From Bacteroidales bacterium (lineage in GTDB: Bacteria > Bacteroidota > Bacteroidia > Bacteroidales > P3): DNA of 64,000 nt. The position numbers and the translations under genes were made by a program. The notes below the pieces were generated by a model. The model searched no databases. It was not told the origin of the DNA and worked only from the letters and a program-made list of their open reading frames with translations. Positions 41,927 to 50,083 of the stretch are shown here, piece by piece; position 1 is the first letter of the stretch, and the number at the start of each line of letters is the position of its first letter. The stretch is from the NCBI GenBank assembly GCA_024400665.1, contig JAKSML010000003.1, forward strand, positions 1-64,000, read 5' to 3'.

Positions 41927-43177
41927 TTAGCAACGGTATTTCCGGAAGGCGAGACAAGCGTTGTGCCCGCCAAATCCGAAGGTGTTGCTTAGGGCGAAGT
42001 CTATGTGGCGCTGAGTGGGGTGGTTGAAGGAGAAGTCGAGAGGTGCGATATTAGGATCATCGTTAAAGTGGTTGATCGTGGGAGGCACGACGTCGTTCTG
42101 CACAGCCAGAATGGTGGCGATGGCCTCGATAGCGCCTGCCGCACCCAACAGGTGTCCCGTCATGGACTTGGTCGAATTGAGTGTGATGTGGGAGGCATGG
42201 CTGCCAAAGAGAGCCTCAACTGCTTTGGGCTCAGAAATGTCGCCGATAGGTGTGGAGGTGCCGTGGGTGTTGATATGGTCAACATCGGAGAGCTGCATCT
42301 CGGAGTCTTCGACGGCAAGCCTCATGGCGTTGAGGGCGCCGATGCCTTCGGGGTGTGAGGCGGCAATATGGTAGGCGTCGGCCGAGAGGCCGCAGCCTGT
42401 AATCTCTGCGTATATTTTAGCTCCGCGAGCCTTGGCATGCTCAAGCTCTTCGAGGATGAGGACGCCCGCGCCTTCTCCAAGCACGAAGCCATCGCGGTCG
42501 CGGTCAAAAGGTCGCGAGGCTACGAGAGGTTCGTCGTTGCGGGTTGAAAGGGCCTGCATAGAGGAGAAGCCGCCGATGCTGGCGGGGATGATGGCTGCCT
42601 CGCTGCCGCCAGAGACCATGATGTCGGCTTTGCCGAGACGCAAGAGCATAAAAGCGTCGGCAATAGCCATGGCCGAGGAGGCGCAAGCTGCCGAAGTGGC
42701 ATAGTTAGGTCCGCGAAGTCCGTATTTGATGGAAATCTGCCCAGCACAGATGTCGCCAATAGTCTTGGTGACGAAGAATGGGCTGAAGCGGGGCACGCGG
42801 TTGCCCTCAGCGTAAGACAGGATTTCTTCCTGAAACGACTCACATCCGCCCATGCCTGTACCTATAATGACGCCTATGCGATCCTTGTCGGCCTTCTCAA
42901 AATCTATGGCTGCGTCGCGTATGGCCTCATCGGCGGCCACGAGGCCGTATTGAGAGAAGAGGTCGAGTTTGCGGCGTTCTTTTCGGTCGAAAAAGCCCTC
43001 TCCGTCGAAGCCTTTGACCTCGGCGGCGATACGGCATTTAAACAATGAGGCATCAAAATGAGTAATCACACCCGCCCCACTCACACCTTTGAGCAAGGAA
43101 TCCCAAAAAGTGGGAACATCGTTGCCAATAGGAGTGAGTGAGCCGAGGCCTGTGACTACAACTCGTTTCAGGTTCAT
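41927..43177 (-). CDS. fabF: 3-oxoacyl-[ACP] synthase II (KAS II)
   Basis: Condenses malonyl-ACP with acyl-ACP to elongate fatty acids. 416 residues. The thiolase-fold catalytic triad is complete: Cys165 in TSAACASSAM, His305 in DHINTHGTSTPIGD and His342 in MTGHLLGAAGA. The C-terminal GFGGHNACLAF is typical. It follows acpP by 25 nt and precedes rnc, forming the usual operon. Confidence 0.96.
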   Translation of the reverse strand: MNLKRVVVTGLGSLTPIGNDVPTFWDSLLKGVSGAGVITHFDASLFKCRIAAEVKGFDGEGFFDRKERRKLDLFSQYGLVAADEAIRDAAIDFEKADKDRIGVIIGTGMGGCESFQEEILSYAEGNRVPRFSPFFVTKTIGDICAGQISIKYGLRGPNYATSAACASSAMAIADAFMLLRLGKADIMVSGGSEAAIIPASIGGFSSMQALSTRNDEPLVASRPFDRDRDGFVLGEGAGVLILEELEHAKARGAKIYAEITGCGLSADAYHIAASHPEGIGALNAMRLAVEDSEMQLSDVDHINTHGTSTPIGDISEPKAVEALFGSHASHITLNSTKSMTGHLLGAAGAIEAIATILAVQNDVVPPTINHFNDDPNIAPLDFSFNHPTQRHIDFALSNTFGFGGHNACLAFRKYRC

Positions 43178-43202
43178 AGGCTGAAGCGGTAGTTATGTGT
43201 TT

Positions 43203-43439
43203 TTATTTCTGTGCGTTCTCGATGAATGCAACGGCGTTGCCAACGGTGGCAATCTTCTCTGCGGCTTCGTCAGGAATCTGGATGTCGAATTCTTTCTCAA
43301 GTTCCATAATCAGCTCGACGGTATCCAAAGAGTCAGCGCCAAGGTCGTTAGTGAAGCTAGCCTCCATCGTAACATCTTTTTCATCAACACCAAGCTTATC
43401 GACAATGATAGCTTGTACTTTCGTAGCAATTTCAGACAT
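43203..43439 (-). CDS. acpP: Acyl carrier protein
   Basis: A 78-residue acidic carrier that holds growing fatty acids on a 4'-phosphopantetheine arm. The attachment serine is Ser37 in [10 protein letters not shown]. Length and charge (helices rich in Glu/Asp) are standard. First gene of acpP-fabF-rnc, divergent from purN across a 382-nt gap. Confidence 0.97.
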   Translation of the reverse strand: MSEIATKVQAIIVDKLGVDEKDVTMEASFTNDLGADSLDTVELIMELEKEFDIQIPDEAAEKIATVGNAVAFIENAQK

Positions 43440-43821
43440 GTTTATTTAATTTTTTGAGTTTAACAAGGTGCAAAGAAACGAAAAAAAACTCATATAACCA
43501 TACTTTTTAACAAAAATCTTTTTTACGTTTTTCCGATTTCTTCTGTTTTACAGATAGATAAGGTATGTAAAAGTTTTGTTTTTTAAGATTTTGCAAACCG
43601 AAAAAAGTCGTGTTTTTTCTCTTTTTTCATGTCCCATTCTGTTAAAATGAGCCTCTCTTTGCTCGCTCGAAAAGTTAAATTTCGCGGAAATACAACAATT
43701 ATAGACTTTTAGCGTTATTTTAATACTATTTTTCGTCCACCAAGGGACTTTGCATCAGCTGCCCCGTGTTGAGACGAAAAGGCAATTGTCTTATAATAAA
43801 CGAATAAAAAAATACACGTCT
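43440..43821. other. Divergent gap between acpP and purN
   Basis: AT-rich, with long T and A runs. It must hold promoters for both directions, but I find no exact TTTG/TAnnTTTG pair; TTTCTTTG on the minus strand (about 43471-43478) is the nearest -7 match for acpP. No small gene seen. Confidence 0.5.
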
Positions 43822-44388
43822 ATGATAAATATAGCAATTTTGGCCTCGGGCAACGGAACCAATGCCCAGCAAATCTCTGAATATTTTGCTGGAAGCGACA
43901 AAGTGTGCGTCAAATGCATCATCTACAACCGCAAGGATGCCTATGTGGCTGAGCGTGCCAAGAACCTCGGCATACCGGCACACTATTTCTCTCGCAAGGA
44001 CTTCTACGAGAACGGCAGTGTGATGCAGTATCTCAAGGAGCAGCAGATAGACTGGGTTATCCTGGCAGGCTTCCTCTGGCTTGTGCCCGATGATATGCTG
44101 GCAGCCTATCCCGACCATATCATCAACATCCATCCCGCCCTGCTCCCCAACTATGGCGGCAAGGGCATGTACGGCCATCATGTCCACGAGGCTGTGATTG
44201 CCAATCACGAGAAGGAGAGCGGCATCACCATCCATATCGTGGATAACCGCTACGACTGCGGCACAACCCTCTTCCAGGCCAAATGCACCCTCACAGACGA
44301 GGACACCCCCGACACGCTGGCCGAGAAGATCCATCTGTTAGAGAAGGCCTACTTCCCCATGGTGATTGAAAAAACTGTGCTGGGATGA
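43822..44388 (+). CDS. purN: Phosphoribosylglycinamide formyltransferase (GART)
   Basis: Transfers a formyl group from 10-formyl-THF to GAR in purine synthesis. 188 residues from the ATG at 43822, which matches the family start (MINIAILASGNGTNAQ, the phosphate-binding loop). Catalytic residues lie in NIHPALLP (Asn102, His104), and VDNRYDCG carries the catalytic Asp. GGKGMYGHHVHEAV is the substrate-binding signature. The stop overlaps the next start by 4 nt (ATGA). Confidence 0.95.
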   Translation: MINIAILASGNGTNAQQISEYFAGSDKVCVKCIIYNRKDAYVAERAKNLGIPAHYFSRKDFYENGSVMQYLKEQQIDWVILAGFLWLVPDDMLAAYPDHIINIHPALLPNYGGKGMYGHHVHEAVIANHEKESGITIHIVDNRYDCGTTLFQAKCTLTDEDTPDTLAEKIHLLEKAYFPMVIEKTVLG

Positions 44389-45518
44389 GAATAGCTATCA
44401 ACACACGCCTGCTCCTGAAGGGGAAGATGGATGGAATCGGGTGGTTCACAGCCGAGACGCTGCAGCGTATTGTGCAGAGCCATCCCGAGCATGAGTTCTT
44501 CTTCTTTTTCGACCGCAAGCCCGACCCTTGCTTCTGCTATAGCTCCAGTGTAACTCCAGTGGTGCTCCACCCTCAGGCCCGACACCCGGTGCTGTGGTAC
44601 CTCTTTTTCCAGGGGAGTGTGAAGCGTGCCTTGAAGCGCTACAAGATAGACCTCTTTCTCTCGCCCGACGGCTATGCCGTCCTGGGCACGAAGGTCCCCA
44701 CGCTGACGGTGATACACGACATCAATTTCGAGCACGGCAAGGCTAACTTGAAGCCGTCGCATCAGAAGTATATGACCTATTTCTCGCCCCAGTTTGCTCG
44801 CTACAGCACGCGGCTTGCCACGGTGTCGGAGTTCTCGAAGCAGGACATCATGAACACTTACCATATCGAGGGCGAGAAAATCGACGTAGTCTATGATGGC
44901 GCCCATATAGGATACCGTCCTTTAGATTCTGAGACACAGAACGCTACGCGTATGCGTTACACGCAAGGATGCCCCTACGTTATCTTCATCAGCACCATTC
45001 TGAAACGTAAGAACCTGGCCACGCTCCTCACCGCTTTCGACATATTCAAGTCGCACGACAGTTCTTCGATGAAGCTTCTTGTGGTAGGCCATCGCGTCTG
45101 GTGGCAGGACGAGCTGGCCAAGGCATACGATGAGATGCGGCACAAAGATGATGTGGTGTTCGTGGGCAGGGCCGATGCCGATGAGCTCACCCGCATGATG
45201 GGTTCGGCTTCGATGCTGGTCTATCCCTCTCTTTTCGAGGGGTTCGGCATTCCTATCGTGGAGGCTTTTCGTGCCGAAGTCCCCGTCATCACCTCAAACT
45301 GCACCTCTATGCCCGAAGTGGCTGGCGATGCTGCCGTCTTGGTGGAGCCTACCGATGCCGAAGCCATGGCCGAAGCTATCGGTCGCGTGGCTTCTGATGA
45401 AAAACTCCGCGCCGATTTGATTGAGAAAGGACGCCAAAGAAGAGATCTGTTCACTTGGGACATCACAGCCGAGAAGTTGTGGCAGAGCATGATGAAAACG
45501 GTTGGCAAGAATTGTTAG
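44385..45518 (+). CDS. Glycosyltransferase family 4 (GT-B)
   Basis: A 377-residue glycosyltransferase of GT-B fold that would move a sugar from a nucleotide donor to a surface glycan or lipid. The N-terminal half has the acceptor site; the C-terminal half has the donor site with YVIFISTILKRKNL, VGRADADELTRMM, and the E-x7-E motif in SLFEGFGIPIVEAF. It is coupled to purN by a 4-nt overlap, an unusual pairing that probably reflects shared transcription rather than shared pathway. Donor and acceptor cannot be read from sequence. Confidence 0.88.
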   Translation: MRIAINTRLLLKGKMDGIGWFTAETLQRIVQSHPEHEFFFFFDRKPDPCFCYSSSVTPVVLHPQARHPVLWYLFFQGSVKRALKRYKIDLFLSPDGYAVLGTKVPTLTVIHDINFEHGKANLKPSHQKYMTYFSPQFARYSTRLATVSEFSKQDIMNTYHIEGEKIDVVYDGAHIGYRPLDSETQNATRMRYTQGCPYVIFISTILKRKNLATLLTAFDIFKSHDSSSMKLLVVGHRVWWQDELAKAYDEMRHKDDVVFVGRADADELTRMMGSASMLVYPSLFEGFGIPIVEAFRAEVPVITSNCTSMPEVAGDAAVLVEPTDAEAMAEAIGRVASDEKLRADLIEKGRQRRDLFTWDITAEKLWQSMMKTVGKNC

Positions 45519-45521
45519 GAT

Positions 45522-46706
45522 ATGAGAAAGATTGTTCTATTGAGCTGTCTGATAATGCTGTGTGATAGCCTTTTCGCACAGAACGACACCATCTCCGACA
45601 CCTCTTCCCGCGTCAATTTGGTCTATAACGGCTCTTTTGAAGAGTTCCGTTCCTGCCCAAGGCGCCTGGATGCTGTGGGCATCCTGACTTTGGTTGAGGG
45701 TTGGTACCAGCCTACGCGCGGAAGTGCTGACTACTTCAACATCTGCGGTAGTCGCGAATGCGGTGTCCCACAGAATAAGGTCGGCAACCAGCTTCCGTAT
45801 GACGGCGATGGCTATTGCGGCATCTATTGCAGCAAGAACGACTACAGAGAGTACCTCCAGACCCGTCTGCGCCGTAAGCTGCACAAGGGCGACAGCATCC
45901 GCCTCTCGTTCTTCGTCAGCCTCTCGGAGGAATCGACGGGTGCCGTGGCCACCCTTGGCGGACTCTTCACGGAGACAGCCATCTACGACACTGTCCGCAG
46001 CTTGTTCCTCTATAAGGAGAAGGTGCAGATCACAGACGAGATTTCTCAGATTATTGCCATGCCGTTTGAGCCTCAGATTGTCAATGATGTAGAGATACCG
46101 CTTGTCGATACTAAAGGTTGGCAGCAGGTGTCAGGCACTTTTGTGGCCCAGGGCGGGGAGCAGTATGTGACGATAGGCAACTTCAACTTGGCCGAGCATT
46201 CGGGCTACCTCAATCCAGATTCGCTTACGCAGCTGCTGCCAGGGGCTTATTACTACATTGATAATGTCACCATACAGTGCCTCAACTGCAAGCCACCTGT
46301 GGCTGACGACATGAATGTGGATTCGACCTATCTCACTGAGGAACAGCCCGCTTTCAGCGTGGGCAGCACCTTTGTGCTGAAAGATATCTTCTTTGAGTTT
46401 GATAGGAGCACACTGCTGCAGCAGTCCTATTTCGAACTGCGAAAGCTGCTCACATTGCTGGCAACATATCCTAAGATGCGTATTGAGATTAGTGGCCACA
46501 CCGATGGCAAGGGCTCCGACAGCTACAATCTCCGCCTCTCCGAGAGCCGTGCCAAGGCGGTCACGGATTACCTCATCTCGAAAGGTGTGAGCGAGCGTCG
46601 CCTGCAATACAAAGGATACGGCAAAAGCCGCCCGATTGATACCAACGATACCGAGGAGGGCCGCGCCAACAATCGCCGCGTAGAATTTAAAGTATTGGCG
46701 TTCTAA
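45522..46706 (+). CDS. OmpA-family peptidoglycan-associated envelope protein
   Basis: A 394-residue exported protein (signal peptide ending CDSLFAQ), starting 3 nt after the glycosyltransferase. Residues about 32-255 form a galactose-binding-like jelly roll (LVYNGSFEEFRSCP, YYYIDNVTIQCLNC), a domain seen with OmpA in Bacteroidetes. Residues about 285-394 are an OmpA C-terminal domain (FFEFDRSTLLQQSYFELRKL, ISGHTDGKGSDSYNLRLSESRAKAV, GYGKSRP, NNRRVEF), which binds peptidoglycan. It may tether an outer-membrane assembly to the wall. Last gene of the purN run. Confidence 0.88.
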   Translation: MRKIVLLSCLIMLCDSLFAQNDTISDTSSRVNLVYNGSFEEFRSCPRRLDAVGILTLVEGWYQPTRGSADYFNICGSRECGVPQNKVGNQLPYDGDGYCGIYCSKNDYREYLQTRLRRKLHKGDSIRLSFFVSLSEESTGAVATLGGLFTETAIYDTVRSLFLYKEKVQITDEISQIIAMPFEPQIVNDVEIPLVDTKGWQQVSGTFVAQGGEQYVTIGNFNLAEHSGYLNPDSLTQLLPGAYYYIDNVTIQCLNCKPPVADDMNVDSTYLTEEQPAFSVGSTFVLKDIFFEFDRSTLLQQSYFELRKLLTLLATYPKMRIEISGHTDGKGSDSYNLRLSESRAKAVTDYLISKGVSERRLQYKGYGKSRPIDTNDTEEGRANNRRVEFKVLAF

Positions 46707-46727
46707 AGCTATTTTCAGAGAAAAAAT

Positions 46728-46766
46728 CAATTACGGAGGAACTTTCGAAAAGTTCCTCCGTAATTG
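46728..46766. terminator. 18-bp perfect hairpin between convergent genes
   Basis: CAATTACGGAGGAACTTT with its exact complement around a CGA loop. On the minus strand TTTTTT follows, so it stops minus-strand transcripts. On the plus strand it follows the OmpA gene without a U-run. It lies in a 341-nt gap with no gene. Confidence 0.7.
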
Positions 46767-46993
46767 TACATAGGAGGGCTATAGGCGGAGCCACACTGGA
46801 GTTATTGCCTCTTTTTGGGGCTTGCAAAGGCCGTATTTGAGGATGGCAGATATGTTTCCCCATTGCTCATTGCAGTACAAAGCGGCGTGCAAATAAGTGC
46901 GGAAAGAGAAATGCGTTGTTCCGCATAGCCCATGTGGCTCGAATGTTCACATTACACGTTACATTGTTACTAATATATAATAGGTATATATAT

Positions 46994-47025
46994 AATAAAG
47001 GCGGCTCGTATGAGTCGCCTTTATT
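46994..47025 (-). terminator. Terminator of the OmpA-type porin gene
   Basis: AATAAAGGCGACTC / GAGCCGCCTTTATT with one mismatch and a 4-nt loop, 23 nt past the stop of the gene at 47048. Confidence 0.8.
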
Positions 47026-47047
47026 AAGGTATGTCAGTTCGGAAGAA

Positions 47048-48328
47048 CTATTCAATCACGCGATAGAAAGAAACGCGACGGTTGATGTCATACTTGAGGT
47101 CGCCGAAGGAGACAGTCTTGCCCTTAGCGTCGATGGTGAGACGGTCAGCATCGATACCATACTTCTTGACCATGATTTTCTTAACGGCTTCAGCACGTTT
47201 CTGGGAGAGCTTCATGTTGTAAGCGTCGGAACCAGTGTGGTCGCAGAAACCAGCGAGAGTGAGGTTGACATCGGGGTTGTCCTTGAGGATCTGGCAGATA
47301 GCCTTGATCTTGGTCATCTCGGAGCCCTTAACAGTGTAAGAGTCGTTGTCGAAGAGGACGGAGAAAGGCATAGCGTAGTAGGTGAGCTGGTCGTTCTTGA
47401 GGTTGTCAAGAATACCATTGAGGCTGTCGGAAACACGCTGAGCGCGAGCGAGGCACTCTCTCTTGATGCGGTTGTTCTCGTTGTTGAGTTCGTCGATCTG
47501 GCCTTGGAGTTTCTTCTCGTTAGCCTTCTCTTCAGCAACTTCTTTCTTCAGCTGGTCGTTCTCTTCGTTGAGAGCGTCGAATCTCTCTTTGGTGAGAAGT
47601 GCGCGCTGAGCGATGAGTTCCTTGTCAGCGCTGGTCACGCCAAGGTCGAAGACGAGGCCGAGGTTGCAGAGGAAGTCGGTGTGGTAGTTCCAGTTCTCGG
47701 AGAAGAGGTGAGAGTAGCTGATACCGTCAGCCTCTGCCTCGATGAAGAGGGATGCCCAGTCGCAGACTTTGTAGCTGAAACCGAGACCGCCATCGAGCAT
47801 GATGCCGCAGTTATGGTCACCAGCATATACGCGACCATTGTTGTGGCTGAATGCGAGGCCACCACCTGCGAAGATGTAGAGGTTGCCGCGGCGTTCGGGA
47901 TTCCAGTTGTGGAAGGAGTTGTTCAGAGAGAGAACATACTCAGCAGTGAGAGCGGAGTGTTTGTCCATGCCAAGCTGGTTGCTGACGATGGGGTAACCGT
48001 TCTCTACGGGATCCAGCTTAGTGTAGTTGCTGTCGCAATTAGCTAAGGAAGGATAGCTGTAGCGCAGACGCACATACATGCCGCGATCGACCTCTTTCTG
48101 AAGGACGATGCCAAGGCCAGCGTTGAAGCCGGAGCCCCAAGCGTAACCTTCGTTACCGTACATGGCTTTCACGTCGGACTGGAAGTTGAAGGAGCCGGTG
48201 ATACCGATGCCCCAATTGCTCCAAAAACCATACTGAGGATACTCGGGAACCTCGGTCTGAGCAAAGGAACTGCCTGCGAATGCGAGAAGGCAGAACAGTG
48301 CAGCGATTTTTGATACTTTTTTCAACAT
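47048..48328 (-). CDS. OmpA-type porin: beta-barrel, coiled coil and OmpA domain
   Basis: A 426-residue major-porin-like outer-membrane protein. The signal peptide ends FAGSSFAQ. Residues about 30-225 form an 8-strand barrel (NWGIGITGSFNFQSDV, GSGFNAGLGIVLQKEV). A coiled coil lies at about 237-300 (LNEENDQLKKEVAEEKANEKKLQGQIDELNNEN). An OmpA C-terminal domain is at about 315-426 (PFSVLFDNDSYTVKG, LAGFCDHTGSDAYNMKLSQKRAEAV). It links the outer membrane to peptidoglycan. Its strong promoter (exact consensus) suits an abundant protein. Confidence 0.92.
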   Translation of the reverse strand: MLKKVSKIAALFCLLAFAGSSFAQTEVPEYPQYGFWSNWGIGITGSFNFQSDVKAMYGNEGYAWGSGFNAGLGIVLQKEVDRGMYVRLRYSYPSLANCDSNYTKLDPVENGYPIVSNQLGMDKHSALTAEYVLSLNNSFHNWNPERRGNLYIFAGGGLAFSHNNGRVYAGDHNCGIMLDGGLGFSYKVCDWASLFIEAEADGISYSHLFSENWNYHTDFLCNLGLVFDLGVTSADKELIAQRALLTKERFDALNEENDQLKKEVAEEKANEKKLQGQIDELNNENNRIKRECLARAQRVSDSLNGILDNLKNDQLTYYAMPFSVLFDNDSYTVKGSEMTKIKAICQILKDNPDVNLTLAGFCDHTGSDAYNMKLSQKRAEAVKKIMVKKYGIDADRLTIDAKGKTVSFGDLKYDINRRVSFYRVIE

Positions 48329-48376
48329 GTTGGTTTACTTTTTGTTAGATAATTAATTGTCATTTATTTTGAATTG

Positions 48377-48407
48377 CAAAAATACGATTTTTTTTTCACT
48401 TAACAAA
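48377..48407 (-). promoter_or_regulatory. Promoter of the OmpA-type porin
   Basis: Minus strand: TTTG (48407-48404), 19 nt, TATTTTTG (48384-48377). Exact consensus. Confidence 0.7.
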
Positions 48408-48564
48408 TATTTTTTTTCTATAGGTATATTTATTTTATATATTTGCTATCATTTTGAGCTCTTTTTTGAGCAGTTTCGGCCTAATATATATATTATACAA
48501 TACTGATTATCAGCATTGTGTGGAGAAATGAGGGAAAGTTTTCCATTATTTGCTTTTTTTTTCG

Positions 48565-48572
48565 TAATTTTG
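48565..48572 (+). promoter_or_regulatory. -7 box of pgi
   Basis: TAATTTTG fits TAnnTTTG, 38 nt before the ATG at 48611. The -33 region has only TTTT. The 282-nt divergent gap also holds the porin promoter. Confidence 0.5.
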
Positions 48573-48610
48573 CACTCTCAAATTGCTTTTATAAGCAAAA
48601 ATCTATCAAT

Positions 48611-49930
48611 ATGACATCTATTAATCTGTCAACTGGATATCTCCAGCAGTTTATCTCAGAAAACGAGGTGGCTGCTATGCGCGAAGAGGCGCTTGCCGCA
48701 AAGCGGACGCTTTTGTCTGGCAAAGGCCTCGGCAATGATTTCCTGGGCTGGATAGACCTTCCCGAAGAGCTTTCTCCCGAGGTGGTCGCCAACATCAAAG
48801 AAGATGTGGCACGTCTTGCGCCCAAGGCACACCTCTTTGTCGTTATCGGCATCGGCGGCAGCTACCTCGGTGCCAGGGCTGTCATCGAAGCCCTTCAGTC
48901 GGAGTTCGCAGCCTTGTCGGACGAGGGTAGGTTCCCTTATATTGTTTATGCCGGACACACCCTGAGCGAGGACTACTACAGCCAGTTGATGAGCCTTCTG
49001 GAGAGGCATGACTATGCAGTGGCAGTCATCTCCAAATCGGGCACCACCACCGAGCCCGCTGTGGCCTTCCGCATCATCAAGTCGCATCTCGAAGGCAAGT
49101 ACGGCAAGGCCGAAGCTGCCAGCCGTATTATCGCTATCACCGATGCCAAGCGCGGCGCACTGCACGACATTGCCCAGCAGGAAGGCTACCGCACCTACGT
49201 CATCCCCGACAATGTGGGAGGACGCTTCTCCGTGCTCACCCCCGTGGGCCTGCTGCCCATAGCCATGGCGGGCTACGACATTGACCGTCTCTTGCAGGGC
49301 GCCCGCGACATGCGCGAGGTGTGCGTGAAGAACGACAGCCTCGACGAGAGCCCCGCCCTGCTCTATGCCGTGCTGCGCAACATTCTTTACCGCAAAGGCC
49401 GCAAGGTGGAGATACTGGAGAACTTCGTCCCCAATCTCAAATACCTCAGCGAATGGTGGAAGCAGCTCTATGGCGAGAGCGAGGGCAAGGACGGCAAAGG
49501 CATCCTGCCCCACAGCCTTAGCTTCACCACCGACCTCCACTCCATGGGACAGTATGTGCAGGAGGGTGAGCGTCTGATGTTTGAGACGGTGCTTAGCGTA
49601 GCCGCTCCTCACAATAAGGTGGAAATCCCTGCTGATGAGCAGAACCTCGACGGCATCAACTACCTCTTAGGAAAAAGCCTCACCGAGATCAACCACAACG
49701 CCGAGCTCGGCACCATCCTGGCTCACCGCGACGGCGGTGTCCCCGTGCTGCGTATCGAGGTGCCCACGGTGGATGAATATGTGCTCGGCCAGCTTATCTA
49801 CTTCTTTGAGTTCGCCTGCGGCGTGAGCGGCTACACCTTAGGAGTTAACCCCTTCGACCAGCCTGGTGTCGAGGCCTATAAGAAGAATATGTTCCGCCTC
49901 TTAGGCAAGCCTGGCTACGAAGCCAAATAG
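48611..49930 (+). CDS. pgi: Glucose-6-phosphate isomerase
   Basis: Interconverts glucose 6-phosphate and fructose 6-phosphate in glycolysis. 439 residues from the ATG at 48611, which follows the -7 box and matches the family N-terminus. This is the short bacterial type (about 445 residues). Sugar-phosphate loops: GIGGSYLGARA and VISKSGTTTEPA. The signature block DNVGGRFSVLTPVGLLP follows, with LGVNPFDQPGVEAYK at the C-terminus bearing the catalytic Lys region. Confidence 0.96.
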   Translation: MTSINLSTGYLQQFISENEVAAMREEALAAKRTLLSGKGLGNDFLGWIDLPEELSPEVVANIKEDVARLAPKAHLFVVIGIGGSYLGARAVIEALQSEFAALSDEGRFPYIVYAGHTLSEDYYSQLMSLLERHDYAVAVISKSGTTTEPAVAFRIIKSHLEGKYGKAEAASRIIAITDAKRGALHDIAQQEGYRTYVIPDNVGGRFSVLTPVGLLPIAMAGYDIDRLLQGARDMREVCVKNDSLDESPALLYAVLRNILYRKGRKVEILENFVPNLKYLSEWWKQLYGESEGKDGKGILPHSLSFTTDLHSMGQYVQEGERLMFETVLSVAAPHNKVEIPADEQNLDGINYLLGKSLTEINHNAELGTILAHRDGGVPVLRIEVPTVDEYVLGQLIYFFEFACGVSGYTLGVNPFDQPGVEAYKKNMFRLLGKPGYEAK

Positions 49931-50001
49931 CCAAAAGTACATCACATTCCGCTGAAGAATTCTATTCTGTAATAATGCCAAGCGAAGGTAGTTATCGCAG
50001 C

Positions 50002-50031
50002 AAAAGGGGCTGACTTGCAGTCAGCCCCTTT
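50002..50031. terminator. Bidirectional terminator between pgi and the FISUMP lipoprotein
   Basis: Perfect stem AAAGGGGCTGACT / AGTCAGCCCCTTT with a TGC loop. A second hairpin, AATCGGTTT-n8-AAACCGATT, lies at 50041-50066, closer to the minus-strand gene. Confidence 0.85.
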
Positions 50032-50083
50032 AATTATCACAATCGGTTTGGTTGAAAAAACCGATTGATAAGGATTTCATAGT

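Noticed and set aside
46916..48046. 376-codon plus frame opposite the OmpA-type porin
   Set aside because: Antisense to a porin with a signal peptide, coiled coil and OmpA domain. The plus frame has no recognisable domain.
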